Below are positions 1-9,148 of a stretch of DNA of 64,000 nt, one piece after another. The notes below the pieces were generated by a model. It worked only from the letters and a program-made list of their open reading frames with translations. It made no database searches and was not told the DNA's origin. The DNA comes from Paracoccus sp. MBLB3053 (GTDB lineage Bacteria; Pseudomonadota; Alphaproteobacteria; Rhodobacterales; Rhodobacteraceae), in the NCBI RefSeq assembly GCF_031822435.1, contig NZ_JAVQLW010000001.1, forward strand, positions 2,551,501 to 2,615,500. Direction: 5' to 3'. The number at the start of each line of letters is the position of its first letter. Positions within the stretch are counted from its first letter, which is position 1. The translations under genes and the position numbers were made by a program.

Positions 1-570
1 GTGGCCGAGATCCGTCGCACCCGCATTTCGGGGCGGCTCGACAATCACGAGCGCCATGTCGGAGAGCACTGGGTCGTGACGCTTGCCGGTCAGGAGATCC
101 CGGTCCGCATCACCGCCGACCGGCAAGGCTCGAATGTCGAACTGCTCGACCGCAGGCTGCGTGTCGAAAGCGATTGGCTGCCCGGGCAGTCACTTGCCCG
201 GCTGTCGGTCGACGGCGAACCCCTGGTGATGAAGGTGGATCGCATCCCCTCGGGTTTCCGCCTTCGGGTGCGCGGTGCGGATCTCAAGACCCATGTGCGG
301 CGACCGCGCGCGGCGGAACTCGCCCGGCTCATGCCCGAGAAGCTTCCGCCCGACACTTCGAAATTCCTGCTTTGCCCGATGCCCGGTCTGGTGGTGAAGG
401 TCAATGTCACGGCAGGCGATGAGGTGCAGGAAGGCCAGGCGCTCGCCACTGTCGAGGCAATGAAGATGGAAAACATCTTGCGCGCCGAAAGGAAGTCCGT
501 CGTGAAATCCGTCAGCGCCGCGCCGGGTGAAAGCCTGAAGGTCGATGACGTGATCATGGAATTCGAGTGA
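1..570 (+). CDS. pccA: Propionyl-CoA carboxylase alpha subunit, C-terminal part (partial)
   Basis: This is the 3' end of a biotin-dependent acyl-CoA carboxylase alpha chain; the biotin carboxylase part lies before the window, so the GTG at base 1 is probably an internal codon. The last ~70 residues form a biotinyl carrier domain with the motif EAMKMENIL; the lysine that carries biotin is encoded at 463-465. The preceding ~110 residues fit the linker (BT) domain that binds the beta subunit in propionyl-CoA carboxylases. The enzyme makes methylmalonyl-CoA from propionyl-CoA, the substrate (after epimerisation) of the mutase encoded at 2078, which supports PCC over 3-methylcrotonyl-CoA carboxylase. 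The carrier domain is certain; the exact acyl-CoA is an inference from context. Confidence 0.9.
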   Translation: MAEIRRTRISGRLDNHERHVGEHWVVTLAGQEIPVRITADRQGSNVELLDRRLRVESDWLPGQSLARLSVDGEPLVMKVDRIPSGFRLRVRGADLKTHVRRPRAAELARLMPEKLPPDTSKFLLCPMPGLVVKVNVTAGDEVQEGQALATVEAMKMENILRAERKSVVKSVSAAPGESLKVDDVIMEFE

Positions 571-585
571 TCGCGGAAAGCGCCG

Positions 586-1245
586 ATGCCCCTTCTTGAC
601 GATTATCTCAGCCCTCAGGCGCAACAGGCGGTCATCGCCGGGCTGTTCCTGTCTGCGGGCTGGTGGGTGGTCGCCCTGCAGAACCGCCGGCGCGATGCCA
701 AGCTTCGCGTCGATCGGGTGGATGACATGCAGCGCGCCCTGCTTGCCGAGGTCCGCGCCCATGTCGTCAGCCTCGAGCGCCAGATGCGCGAGGGGAATTA
801 CGAAGCGCTTCTGGATCGTATCGCCCAAGGCGACACGGCGCTGATCATGCAGCACGGCGGAAACGACCGGATCTTCAAGGCGGTTCTGCCTGAAATCCAT
901 CTTCTGCCCGGTTCGGTGATCGACCCGGTGGTGATCTATTACCGGCTGATCGCGGTCATGGACGCAATGGCAGATTCAATCCGGAGGACGGCACGCGCCA
1001 GCGCCGATCGCGCCGGAGAGATGATGTTGGATTACATTCTGCTGAGCGAAGAAACCCGTGAAGCCGGGTTGGATGTTCTGGAGATTCTCACAGCCAGCCT
1101 GAAGGGGGGCGATGCCCAGGTTCAGGCGATGTTGGAAAGCCAGCAGGAAGCTGCGGTGCAACAGATCAGGCAGAACCTGTCTCAGGAACTTGGGGAAATG
1201 CGCGACCGCCTCAATAGGCGATCTTCGGACCGGAGCGGCCTCTGA
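586..1245 (+). CDS. Hypothetical protein with one N-terminal membrane segment
   Basis: A 219-residue protein that I do not recognise. It begins 15 bp after pccA, so it is probably cotranscribed. Residues ~14-32 (AVIAGLFLSAGWWVVAL) form a single hydrophobic segment, followed by a basic stretch (QNRRRDAKLR) that would stay in the cytoplasm. The remainder is predicted helical, rich in charged residues, and ends in a region that looks coiled-coil-like (QQEAAVQQIRQNLSQELGEM). No enzyme motif is visible. Codon usage matches the neighbours, and position between pccA and mcm suggests a conserved passenger of this cluster rather than a transferred gene. Confidence 0.75.
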   Translation: MPLLDDYLSPQAQQAVIAGLFLSAGWWVVALQNRRRDAKLRVDRVDDMQRALLAEVRAHVVSLERQMREGNYEALLDRIAQGDTALIMQHGGNDRIFKAVLPEIHLLPGSVIDPVVIYYRLIAVMDAMADSIRRTARASADRAGEMMLDYILLSEETREAGLDVLEILTASLKGGDAQVQAMLESQQEAAVQQIRQNLSQELGEMRDRLNRRSSDRSGL

Positions 1246-1405
1246 TGGGTTTGAGGCCGATCACGCTGGTAATTTCGTTCGCCGTGCGCGAGCGGGCAAG
1301 CCGCTCGACCAGAGTCTCGCCGATCGCATCGGCGCGCACGGGCTTCGATGGCGATGAAACCGGATGCTTCCGGTCGATCTTGCGCAGCGAATTCGTGTTG
1401 GCCAT
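1211..1405 (-). CDS. Small conserved-type hypothetical protein, 64 aa
   Basis: Short basic protein (MANTNSLRKIDRKHPVSSP...) read leftwards. The ATG at 1405 is preceded by a strong AAGGAG ribosome binding site at proper spacing, which is the main reason to accept this ORF. A longer frame starting at 1436 covers the same DNA in another frame but lacks such a site. Its last 35 bases overlap the 3' end of the rightward gene ending at 1245. No domain is recognised; the high Lys/Arg content would suit nucleic-acid or membrane contact but this is a guess. Confidence 0.6.
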   Translation of the reverse strand: MANTNSLRKIDRKHPVSSPSKPVRADAIGETLVERLARSRTANEITSVIGLKPIRGRSGPKIAY

Positions 1406-1495
1406 CGCAGGCTCCTTTCCATGCGGGCGTGGTCACGCCCTTGCCTCAAAGGTAGTGATCGCGGCCCATTCACGCAAGAGAAGCCTGCATGCCCG

Positions 1496-2020
1496 CTACC
1501 GGCCAACACCGGTGCGGCCGGTTTCCTGCAGACGCAGGGGAAACTTGTCGATCGCGCGCGAAATCTCTCGCACCGACCAGGGCACTGGCTTGCGCTGCTT
1601 CACCTGCCCGTCCTTGTCCATCAGGACCAGCGAAAACCCTTCGGGCCGCAGACGTCGCCGCCAGACGCTTCCCGCCGCGGGATCGGTATCCGTGATGACC
1701 ACGACATCGCGCGCATTCATCGGCACGGAATCGCGTTGCAGGGCCGCGACCTGCTCGACGAATGACGGATCGGCAGCCGTATCGGCAAAGATGACGACAG
1801 GCCGGGCCTGCCACATGAATTCCTCGGGGTCGACTTCCGTCGCCTCAAGGATGCGCAACTCGTCCGAAGCGCGGCGGCTTCGCTCCGCCGCGCTTTCTCG
1901 CGCGGCAGGAACTTCACCGCGCACATATGGCTGGTGGCCGTCCGCTTCGGGATCGGGCCGCTCGCCCATCGCCGCCACCAGCGGCACCATCGCAAGAAAA
2001 ATCAACCGTTTCAGTTTCAT
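1496..2020 (-). CDS. DUF4174 domain-containing exported protein
   Basis: A 174-residue protein read leftwards. I place the start at ATG 2020 (MKLKRLIFLAMVPLVAAMG) because it gives a signal peptide and has GAGGCGAGGGG just upstream; an ATG 14 codons earlier would put the basic-hydrophobic leader inside. The C-terminal ~110 residues (RPVVIFADTAADPSFVEQ ... LVLMDKDGQVKQRK) have the thioredoxin-like pattern of DUF4174, a family of small secreted proteins without the CxxC of true thioredoxins. It is divergent from the mutase at 2078 with a 57-bp shared upstream region. Function unknown. Confidence 0.75.
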   Translation of the reverse strand: MKLKRLIFLAMVPLVAAMGERPDPEADGHQPYVRGEVPAARESAAERSRRASDELRILEATEVDPEEFMWQARPVVIFADTAADPSFVEQVAALQRDSVPMNARDVVVITDTDPAAGSVWRRRLRPEGFSLVLMDKDGQVKQRKPVPWSVREISRAIDKFPLRLQETGRTGVGR

Positions 2021-2077
2021 CGCCCCCTCGCCTCTTTCAACATATAAGAGCCGCAGGGCCATGCGAAAGGATGCAAG

Positions 2078-4222
2078 ATGAGTGAAACCGTCAAGCCCGG
2101 CCTCGATGACTGGAGAAAACTCGCCTCAAAGGAGCTCAAAGGCGCCGAACCAGACAGCCTGAACTGGCATACGCTGGAGGGAATCGAGGTTAAGCCGCTT
2201 TATACCCAGCAGGACGTCCAGAACCTGCCGCATCTGGGCAGCCTGCCAGGAATCGAGCCCTTCACGCGAGGCCCCCGTGCGACGATGTATGCCGGCAGAC
2301 CATGGACGATTCGCCAATATGCGGGCTTTTCCACGGCCGAGGAATCGAACGCCTTCTATCGCAAGGCGCTGGCTGCCGGGCAGCAGGGCGTCTCGGTCGC
2401 CTTCGATCTTGCGACCCATCGCGGCTATGACAGCGACCATCCCCGCGTCGAAGGCGACGTGGGCAAGGCCGGCGTTGCCATCGATTCAGTCGAGGACATG
2501 AAGATCTTGTTCGATGGCATCCCGCTGGACAAGATATCAGTGTCGATGACCATGAACGGGGCGGTGATCCCGATCCTTGCGAATTTCATCGTCACCGGCG
2601 AGGAACAGGGCCATTCCCGCGCCGTGCTGTCCGGCACGATCCAGAACGACATCCTGAAAGAATTCATGGTCCGGAACACCTATATCTATCCGCCCGAACC
2701 CTCGATGCGGATCATCGCCGACATCATCGAATACACCTCGAACGAGATGCCCAAGTTCAACTCGATCTCGATCTCGGGCTATCACATGCAGGAGGCCGGG
2801 GCGAACCTCGTGCAGGAGCTGGCCTATACCCTGGCTGACGGGCGCGAATACGTCCGCGCCGCGCTCAGGGCCGGGATGGATGTGGACCAATTCGCCGGGC
2901 GGCTTTCGTTCTTCTTCGCCATCGGCATGAACTTCTTCATGGAGGCGGCGAAGCTGCGCGCTGCGCGCCTGCTCTGGACGCGGATCATGAAGGAATTCGC
3001 CCCCAAGAAGCCGGGCAGCCTGATGCTGCGCACGCATTGCCAGACCTCGGGCGTCTCCTTGCAGGAACAGGACCCATACAACAACGTCATCCGCACCGCC
3101 TATGAAGCCATGGCCGCAGCGCTTGGCGGCACGCAATCGTTGCATACCAACGCCTTGGACGAGGCGATTGCCCTGCCGACCGAGTTCAGCGCCCGCATTG
3201 CGCGCAATACCCAGCTGATCCTGCAAGAGGAAACCGGCATCACCCATGTCGTCGACCCGCTCGCGGGCAGCTATTACGTCGAAAGCCTGACCGCCGAGCT
3301 GGCGGAAAAGGCCTGGGCGCTGATCGAAGAGGTCGAGGAGATGGGCGGCATGACGAAGGCCGTCGCATCAGGTATGCCCAAGCTACGGATCGAGGAAACC
3401 GCGGCTCGACGTCAGGCTCTGATCGACCGGGGCGAAGACGTGATCGTCGGCGTGAACAAGTACCGGCTGTCGCAGGAAGCGCCGATCGACATTCTCGACA
3501 TCGATAACGTCAAGGTGCGCGAGGCACAGATCAGCCGTCTGAACAGCATCCGAGCCACCCGCGACGAAGACAAGTGCAAGGCGGCGCTGGCCGAGCTTTC
3601 GCGTCGGGCACAGGAAGGTGGAAACCTGCTCGAGGCGGCGGTCGAGGCCGCTCGCGCCCGGGCCTCTGTCGGAGAGATCAGCATGGCGATGGAGAAGGAA
3701 TTCGGCCGCCATCGGGCCGAGGTGAAGACTCTGGCCGGGGTCTATGGCGCGGCCTATGAAGGCGATGATGACTTCGCGCAGATCCAGCGCGACGTCGAGA
3801 AATTCGCCGAGGACGAAGGCCGCCGACCGCGCATGTTGGTCGTCAAGATGGGCCAGGACGGCCATGATCGAGGCGCCAAGGTGATCGCCACGGCCTTTGC
3901 CGATATCGGCTTCGACGTCGATGTAGGACCGTTGTTCCAGACCCCGGAAGAGGCCGCGCAGGACGCCGTCGACAATGACGTGCATGTCGTCGGGATCTCG
4001 TCCCAGGCAGCCGGTCACAAGACGCTCGCCCCAAAGCTGATCGCGGCGTTGAAGGATCAGGGCGCCGAGGAGATCATCGTGATCTGCGGCGGCGTGATCC
4101 CGCAGCAGGATTACGAATTCCTGAAGAAGGCGGGGGTCAAGGCGATCTTCGGGCCGGGCACGAATATCCCGTCGGCCGCACGCGATATCCTTGATCTGAT
4201 CCGCGCCTCGCGCGCGGCCTGA
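2078..4222 (+). CDS. scpA: Methylmalonyl-CoA mutase, single-chain adenosylcobalamin form
   Basis: A 714-residue enzyme interconverting (R)-methylmalonyl-CoA and succinyl-CoA with adenosylcobalamin. The N-terminal ~540 residues are the substrate-binding TIM barrel (for example [21 protein letters not shown] and [12 protein letters not shown]). The C-terminal domain is the B12-binding Rossmann fold with the D-x-H-x-x-G motif (D594-G-H596-D-R-G599; H596 is the expected cobalt ligand), then GISSQAAGH and [10 protein letters not shown]. Length is that of the homodimeric large-type mutase. It follows pccA by ~1.5 kb, completing propionyl-CoA assimilation (propionate, odd-chain fats, and the glyoxylate branch of the ethylmalonyl-CoA pathway where present). 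No epimerase or MeaB chaperone is in the window. Confidence 0.97.
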   Translation: MSETVKPGLDDWRKLASKELKGAEPDSLNWHTLEGIEVKPLYTQQDVQNLPHLGSLPGIEPFTRGPRATMYAGRPWTIRQYAGFSTAEESNAFYRKALAAGQQGVSVAFDLATHRGYDSDHPRVEGDVGKAGVAIDSVEDMKILFDGIPLDKISVSMTMNGAVIPILANFIVTGEEQGHSRAVLSGTIQNDILKEFMVRNTYIYPPEPSMRIIADIIEYTSNEMPKFNSISISGYHMQEAGANLVQELAYTLADGREYVRAALRAGMDVDQFAGRLSFFFAIGMNFFMEAAKLRAARLLWTRIMKEFAPKKPGSLMLRTHCQTSGVSLQEQDPYNNVIRTAYEAMAAALGGTQSLHTNALDEAIALPTEFSARIARNTQLILQEETGITHVVDPLAGSYYVESLTAELAEKAWALIEEVEEMGGMTKAVASGMPKLRIEETAARRQALIDRGEDVIVGVNKYRLSQEAPIDILDIDNVKVREAQISRLNSIRATRDEDKCKAALAELSRRAQEGGNLLEAAVEAARARASVGEISMAMEKEFGRHRAEVKTLAGVYGAAYEGDDDFAQIQRDVEKFAEDEGRRPRMLVVKMGQDGHDRGAKVIATAFADIGFDVDVGPLFQTPEEAAQDAVDNDVHVVGISSQAAGHKTLAPKLIAALKDQGAEEIIVICGGVIPQQDYEFLKKAGVKAIFGPGTNIPSAARDILDLIRASRAA

Positions 4223-4314
4223 CCATCTGCGCGACGGACCTTGTCCCGGCGCGCAATTGACTGTTTGCTGCGGCCGTCGCCCGATAGGGGTGCCGGACCC
4301 ACCCTGAGGCAGCC

Positions 4315-4803
4315 ATGACGATAAGACCCGCGACACCCGAGGATCTGCCCAAGATCCTCGCATTCTGGAATCCGTTGATCCGCGACACGACGATCACGTT
4401 TTCCTCCGAGGAAAAGACGCTGGAAGGGCTAGGCCAGATGATCGCCACGCGCCGGGCCGCAGGGCGGGAGTTCTTCGTGGCAGAACTCGAAGACGAAATC
4501 CTGGGGCTTGCGACCTATGACCAGTTCCGCGGCGGAAATGGGTATGTGCATGCCATGGAGCACACGATCATCCTTGCGACCGGCGCACGCGGCAAGGGGC
4601 TGGGACGGGCATTGATGGCGGCGATCGAAGATCACGCACGCGCAGGCGGAGGCCATACGATGGTTGCCGGCGTATCGGGCGAGAATGACGCCGGCATCGC
4701 CTTCCACCTGGCGCTTGGCTATGAACCGGTCGGCAGATTGCCCCAATCCGGTCGCAAGTTCGGGCGCTGGCTCGATCTTGTCTTGTTGCAGAAGATCCTG
4801 TGA
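4315..4803 (+). CDS. GNAT N-acetyltransferase, phosphinothricin acetyltransferase-like
   Basis: A 162-residue single-domain acetyltransferase. Features of the GNAT fold are visible: the N-terminal IRPATPEDLPKIL, the central EHTIILATGARGKGLGRALM acetyl-CoA loop (Q/RxxGxG/A type: ARGKGLG), and a C-terminal GYEPVGRLPQSGRKFGRWLDLVLLQK. The tail GRKFGRWLDL is characteristic of the Pat/Bar/YncA group, which acetylate methionine derivatives or phosphinothricin. The start ATG 4315 directly begins the fold. It stands 92 bp after the mutase and may be transcribed from its own promoter. The substrate is not deducible. Confidence 0.85.
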   Translation: MTIRPATPEDLPKILAFWNPLIRDTTITFSSEEKTLEGLGQMIATRRAAGREFFVAELEDEILGLATYDQFRGGNGYVHAMEHTIILATGARGKGLGRALMAAIEDHARAGGGHTMVAGVSGENDAGIAFHLALGYEPVGRLPQSGRKFGRWLDLVLLQKIL

Positions 4804-4861
4804 CCCTGCCTTGCCACATTTCGGGCGCTGTGAAAGAGTCGCCCGAAAAGACGAGGACGGC

Positions 4862-5686
4862 ATGAACGACGGTCGCAACGGCACGGTCAAGCAGATCATC
4901 TGCATCAAATGGGGCGCGAAATTCGGCCCCGAATATGTGAACCGCCTGCACGGCATGATCGCGCGCAACATCACGCCGCCATTTCGGCTGTTCTGTTTCA
5001 CCGATGACGGCACCGGCCTGCACCCCGACATCGCCATACGTCCCCTGCCCGAATTCGACTATCAGGCGCCGGTGAATACCCGCGGCAAATGGCCGAAATC
5101 GAGGCTCTGGGGCGATCTGGGCGACGTGACCGGAGTGGTGCTGTTTCTGGATCTCGACGTGATCATCACCGGCAGCCTCGACGATTTCTTCAGCTTCGGC
5201 GACCCCGATGACACGGTGCTGGGTCTAAATCCCAATACGCCCCTGGAAAAGCTCGGTCAGACCTCGGTCTACCGGATGCGGGTCGGCAAGCTGAAGCCGC
5301 TGCAGGATATTTTCCGCGCGGATCCTCAGGCAGCGGCCGACAAGTACAAATACGAACAGCGCTTCGTCACCCGCAATGCGCCGGGAGGCGTCAAGTTCTG
5401 GCCCAAGAGGTGGCTCGCGCATTTCCGCATGCATTGCGTGCCGAATTTCCCGTTGAATTATTTCCGCGAGGCCAGAATCCCAAAAGATTCCCGGATCGTC
5501 ATCTTTCCAGGCAATCTCAATCCCCCGGATGCGATCGAGGGCCGCTGGGATCACAAGGACACCCATCGCGAACCCCTGGATCATCTGCGGGCGGCCTTTG
5601 ACGGCAGGCGGCGCGAAGGTTTTTCGAAGCACCTTCGTCACTATCTCCGTCCGGTGGGTTGGGTCGGTGAGCTATGGCGCGAATAG
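4862..5686 (+). CDS. Glycosyltransferase-like protein with DxD motif
   Basis: A 274-residue protein. I start at ATG 4862 (MNDGRNGTVKQIICIKWG), not at the much earlier ATG 4664, which lies inside the upstream acetyltransferase gene. The core TPPFRLFCFTDD ... VLFLDLDVIITGSLDDFF resembles GT-A fold nucleotide-sugar enzymes, with D-L-D as the metal-binding DxD. The C-terminal part (GKWPKSRL, NAPGGVKFWPKRW, FPGNLNPPDA) is typical of a group of short alphaproteobacterial proteins annotated only as glycosyltransferase-like. No signal peptide or membrane segment is seen, so it would act in the cytoplasm. Its end overlaps the next gene by 13 bp, suggesting translational coupling. Confidence 0.75.
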   Translation: MNDGRNGTVKQIICIKWGAKFGPEYVNRLHGMIARNITPPFRLFCFTDDGTGLHPDIAIRPLPEFDYQAPVNTRGKWPKSRLWGDLGDVTGVVLFLDLDVIITGSLDDFFSFGDPDDTVLGLNPNTPLEKLGQTSVYRMRVGKLKPLQDIFRADPQAAADKYKYEQRFVTRNAPGGVKFWPKRWLAHFRMHCVPNFPLNYFREARIPKDSRIVIFPGNLNPPDAIEGRWDHKDTHREPLDHLRAAFDGRRREGFSKHLRHYLRPVGWVGELWRE

Positions 5687-6207
5687 GCGCCGCGCCTGAA
5701 ACGCATTACACGCTGCCTGCGGATTTTGCCGGCGTGCTCGGCCAATGCGTCGCGAACTTCGGCTGGCTCGAAGAGATCATCAAGCGCACGATCTATGCGC
5801 TGGACAAGGCCCGGCTGGCCGATGACCTCACCCAGCGCGAACTGCACGGCTGGCTGTCTCGGATGGGCAATCTGGCCGACGATTCGATGGGTACGCTGAT
5901 CGAACAGCTGGATGCCGCCATGCGCCGCCATCCCGGCCTTCGAGATCGAGACCGGATCACGGATCTTCTGAACGAGATCCGACAATACCGGAATTTGCTC
6001 TGTCATGCCTCGTGGCGACCGACTGCCGATCCTGATCGCTGGCACCCCGCATTCGTCAGCAACAAGGGCGAAATCTTCGACAAGGACATGGCGATCGGAG
6101 ATCTGGACCAGATCCGCGACAAGACGGTCAAGATCGGCGCTTTGGTCATGCGTGTGATGCGGGCAACCGGAGAGCAAGGTTACTGGGCAGGCGACGACGA
6201 GACATAA
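5674..6207 (+). CDS. Hypothetical protein with HEPN-like RxxxxH motif
   Basis: A 177-residue, mostly helical protein of no family I can name. It starts inside the end of the glycosyltransferase-like gene (13 bp overlap). Around residues 105-120 it has the segment IRQYRNLLCHASW, which contains R-N-L-L-C-H, the R-x4-H pattern of HEPN ribonuclease and nucleotidyltransferase-partner domains; the residue N after R is also common there. Helices before it (FGWLEEIIKRTIYAL; LIEQLDAAMRRH) would fit a four-helix HEPN bundle. No antitoxin-like partner or nucleotidyltransferase lies next to it. The HEPN assignment is based only on this motif and predicted helicity. Confidence 0.6.
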   Translation: MARIGAAPETHYTLPADFAGVLGQCVANFGWLEEIIKRTIYALDKARLADDLTQRELHGWLSRMGNLADDSMGTLIEQLDAAMRRHPGLRDRDRITDLLNEIRQYRNLLCHASWRPTADPDRWHPAFVSNKGEIFDKDMAIGDLDQIRDKTVKIGALVMRVMRATGEQGYWAGDDET

Positions 6208-6271
6208 GCCCCGCGTTGCAACCCTGCGCGCCATCCGCTAACACCGCCTCACCCATAGATAAGAGCTTCAC

Positions 6272-7588
6272 ATGTCCGCCCAGAAATCGGGGCAAAATGC
6301 CTCTCCGCTTCGTCTCGGCATCGCAGGTCTGGGGACGGTCGGCACCGGCACCGTCAAGATCATCCAGAAGCACGCCGAAATGCTCGCCGTCCGCGCCGGA
6401 CGCCCCGTTGCCATCACCGCCGTCAGCGCCCGCGATCCGAAGCGCAACCGCGATATCGACATTTCGGGCTATGCGTGGGAAACCGACGCCCGCGCCCTTG
6501 CTGTCCGCGACGACATCGACGTCTTTGTCGAATTGATCGGCGGCGATGAGGGCGTTGCGCGCGAAGCCGTTACCGCCGCGCTGAAAGCCGGCAAGGATGT
6601 CGTCACCGCAAACAAGGCGCTTTTGGCGATCCACGGTCAGGAGCTGGCCGAACTGGCCGAGGAAAACGGCTGTGTTCTGCGCTTCGAGGCAGCCGTTGCC
6701 GGGGGCATCCCCGTCATCAAGTCGATGACGGAATCGCTTGCCGGGAACGAGATCCGCCGCGTCATGGGCGTGATGAACGGCACCTGCAACTACATCCTGA
6801 CCCGGATGGAGAATGCGGGTCTGCCCTATGAGACGGTGTTCGAGGAAGCAAGGCAGCTTGGCTATCTGGAAGCCGACCCGACGCTGGATGTGGGCGGGAT
6901 CGATGCGAGCCACAAGCTTGCCATTCTCTCCTCGATTGCCTTCGGTACCCGACCGGCCTTCGATGCCGTCGAGATCGAGGGCATCGAGCGCGTGAGCATC
7001 GATGACATCCGGCGCGCGGCCGACATGGGTTATCGCATCAAGCTGCTGGGGGTGGCCCAGATGACCGGTCGCGGTCTGGAACAGCGCATGTCGCCGTGCC
7101 TCGTGCCCGCCGAAAGCCCGCTGGGGCAACTCCAGGGCGGAACGAACATGGTCGTGATCGAAGGCGACTCGGTCGGCCAGATCGTTCTTCGCGGTGCTGG
7201 TGCCGGAGAGGGCCCGACCGCCAGCGCCGTCATGTCCGATATCGTCGAAATTGCCCGGGGCGTCAGGATGCCGGCATTCGCCCAGCCCGCGGCGACCCTG
7301 ACCAAGCCGATCCCCGCGCGCACCGCGGTTCCGGCCGCCTATTACATCCGCCTGCAATTGGCAGACAAGCCGGGCGCGCTGGCCAAGATTGCGACCGTGC
7401 TTGGGGATGTCGGGATCTCGATCGACCGGATGCGCCAATATGGCAAGCATGACCTCGAAGGCATTGCCCCGGTGCTGATCGTGACCCACAAGACCACGCC
7501 CGAGGCGATCGACCTTGCGATCGAGGCCCTGCCCCGCACTGGCGTCGTCGACGGTGAGCCGGTCGAGCTTCGCATCGAGGAAGTCTGA
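6272..7588 (+). CDS. hom: Homoserine dehydrogenase
   Basis: A 438-residue oxidoreductase that reduces aspartate semialdehyde to homoserine, the branch point for methionine and threonine synthesis. The N-terminus has the dinucleotide-binding GIAGLGTVGTGTVKII; the catalytic domain contains the conserved GIPVIKSMTESLAGN and GVMNGTCNYILT region and EADPTLDVGGIDASHKL. The last ~80 residues form an ACT domain (YYIRLQLADKPGALAKIATVLGDVGISID), the site of feedback control in this family. It stands alone, followed by a hairpin at 7600-7620 and then the convergent GntR gene. Confidence 0.97.
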   Translation: MSAQKSGQNASPLRLGIAGLGTVGTGTVKIIQKHAEMLAVRAGRPVAITAVSARDPKRNRDIDISGYAWETDARALAVRDDIDVFVELIGGDEGVAREAVTAALKAGKDVVTANKALLAIHGQELAELAEENGCVLRFEAAVAGGIPVIKSMTESLAGNEIRRVMGVMNGTCNYILTRMENAGLPYETVFEEARQLGYLEADPTLDVGGIDASHKLAILSSIAFGTRPAFDAVEIEGIERVSIDDIRRAADMGYRIKLLGVAQMTGRGLEQRMSPCLVPAESPLGQLQGGTNMVVIEGDSVGQIVLRGAGAGEGPTASAVMSDIVEIARGVRMPAFAQPAATLTKPIPARTAVPAAYYIRLQLADKPGALAKIATVLGDVGISIDRMRQYGKHDLEGIAPVLIVTHKTTPEAIDLAIEALPRTGVVDGEPVELRIEEV

Positions 7589-7599
7589 GCCAATTGAAA

Positions 7600-7620
7600 C
7601 GCCCGCCCCACCGGCGGGCG
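7600..7620. terminator. Hairpin between convergent hom and gntR-type genes
   Basis: An 8-bp perfect G+C-rich stem (CGCCCGCC / GGCGGGCG) with a 5-base loop lies 12 bp after the hom stop and just before the stop of the opposing regulator. The T-run after it is short on both strands, so it may be an imperfect two-way terminator. Confidence 0.5.
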
Positions 7621-7623
7621 ATT

Positions 7624-8274
7624 TCAGCCTTGGGACAGATGCCGCAGGCCATGAGTGACGTCCGCCCTTACCGCGAGACGCAAGCCAGGCTCATCCCCCG
7701 CCCTGAGCGAGGCCAGGATCATGCGGTGGTGGCGCGGCGGCTCCTGCCGCTTTACGCGGCCATAAAGCGCGCGCATCGTCGGCCCCAATTGCAGCCAGAC
7801 GGTTTCCAGGATCGCCAGCATCGCTGGCGCCTGGGCACGCAGGTAGAGCGTGCGATGAAATTCCAGGTTGGTGCGGATATAGCCCACCGCATCATGCGCC
7901 TCGGCCGCCTCGCCGATCGCCGAATTGATGAGCGCAAGACGATCGATCAGCGCCTGATGCGCGCGCGGCAAGGCACGCGTCGCCAGTTCCGGCTCGATCA
8001 GGGCACGCAGGGCGGCGAGTTCCTCGATACGATCAACCGATAGCTCGGGCGTGGTGATGCGCCCCGATGACGACAGGGTCAGCGCACCCTCCGCCACAAG
8101 CCGCCGGACGGCCTCTCGCGCCGGGGTGATCGACACGCGATGCTCGGCCGCGATGCCGCGCAGGGTCAGCGGCAGTCCCGGCGGCAATTCCCCCAGCATG
8201 ATCCTGCCACGGAGGCTGCGGTAAAGCCGTTCATGGGCGGAAGTTTCGGAGGTTCTGGAGGGCGAGATACTCAT
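7624..8274 (-). CDS. GntR family transcriptional regulator (FadR/FCD subfamily)
   Basis: A 216-residue regulator. Residues ~12-75 form the winged helix-turn-helix of GntR proteins (LYRSLRGRIMLGELPPG, ITPAREAVRRLVAEGAL). The C-terminal ~130 residues form the all-helical FCD ligand domain (ELAALRALIEPELATRAL ... NLEFHRTLYLRAQ), which usually binds a small organic acid through metal-coordinating histidines. It follows the YgjP-like peptidase gene by 39 bp on the same strand. No obvious target operon is adjacent, so the effector is unknown. Confidence 0.9.
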   Translation of the reverse strand: MSISPSRTSETSAHERLYRSLRGRIMLGELPPGLPLTLRGIAAEHRVSITPAREAVRRLVAEGALTLSSSGRITTPELSVDRIEELAALRALIEPELATRALPRAHQALIDRLALINSAIGEAAEAHDAVGYIRTNLEFHRTLYLRAQAPAMLAILETVWLQLGPTMRALYGRVKRQEPPRHHRMILASLRAGDEPGLRLAVRADVTHGLRHLSQG

Positions 8275-8313
8275 GCCACATCTGTGATCACAAACACGGG
8301 GAACGTCAATCCG

Positions 8314-9009
8314 TCATTCCGTGAAACGCCATGCAAGCAATTCATGGCCATTCTGTTTCAACCAGTTCCGCTGCTCGCGATAGCCGGGGTAAAGCCGTTC
8401 GGTCGTCGCCCAGAAGGCGGCGGAATGGTCCATATAGGCCAGATGCGCGATCTCGTGCGCGGCGACATAGTCAAGCACCTCATGTGGGGCCATTGCCAGT
8501 CGCCAGGAAAACATCAGCCTGCCATCCGCCGTGCAGCTTCCCCAGCGAGAGCGGGTATCCCTGAGACTGATCGCGCGAAACTTCCTTCCCAGCCCTTCGG
8601 CATGGCGATCACATGACGCGATCAGCCGGCCATGGGCCAGATGCTTCAGAAAGCTAGCCACGACAGTGCCCACCGGCCGGCCCCTCGGAACCAGCAGCCT
8701 GTCACCCTCGATCCGGACTGTCCTGGTCGAGGCGGGCTCGATCTCGAACAATTCTCCTTCGATGGGAATTCGGGCCCCCGCTGCAACGATCGCCGCAGGG
8801 GGCATCCCGGCGCGGACACGGCGCAACCACTCGGCGCGCGACTCGGCAAAGGCCCGACCTTCGGTCAGGCTCGCAAGCATCGGCAGCGTGAGAACGACCT
8901 GCCCCTCGGCCCGGGTCACGCGAAGGGTCATCCGCCTTGCGCGCGCCGATCGGCGCAACACAACGGGGATGTCTCCCCCGACCAAGATCTGTTCATCACC
9001 CGACGGCAT
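8314..9009 (-). CDS. YgjP-like (DUF45) M48-type zinc metallopeptidase
   Basis: A 231-residue cytoplasmic protein. The C-terminal half contains the gluzincin motif HEIAHLAYMDHSAAFW (HExxH followed by a second His and WxxxxRLYPGY), which defines the YgjP/DUF45 family, with the upstream conserved RDTRSRWGSCTADGRLMFSWRL. The N-terminal half (IPVVLRRSARARRMTLRV) is the usual beta-rich extension. No signal peptide is present. Members are linked to protein quality control and DNA-protein crosslink repair by similarity to SprT/WSS1, but function is not established for this one. Start ATG 9009 is the only one that retains the N-terminal domain. Confidence 0.88.
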   Translation of the reverse strand: MPSGDEQILVGGDIPVVLRRSARARRMTLRVTRAEGQVVLTLPMLASLTEGRAFAESRAEWLRRVRAGMPPAAIVAAGARIPIEGELFEIEPASTRTVRIEGDRLLVPRGRPVGTVVASFLKHLAHGRLIASCDRHAEGLGRKFRAISLRDTRSRWGSCTADGRLMFSWRLAMAPHEVLDYVAAHEIAHLAYMDHSAAFWATTERLYPGYREQRNWLKQNGHELLAWRFTE

Positions 9010-9148
9010 GCACTTGAACCCGCAGCTGCGCTTCGTTACCTATAGCGCCTAGACCGATGCCTGCGCGCAAGGGAAAAGGCTTTGACAGCCTGCGCCACCT
9101 GTGGCAGGGGACAGCGGATTTATCTAACTGCGGCGGAAAGAGAATACC

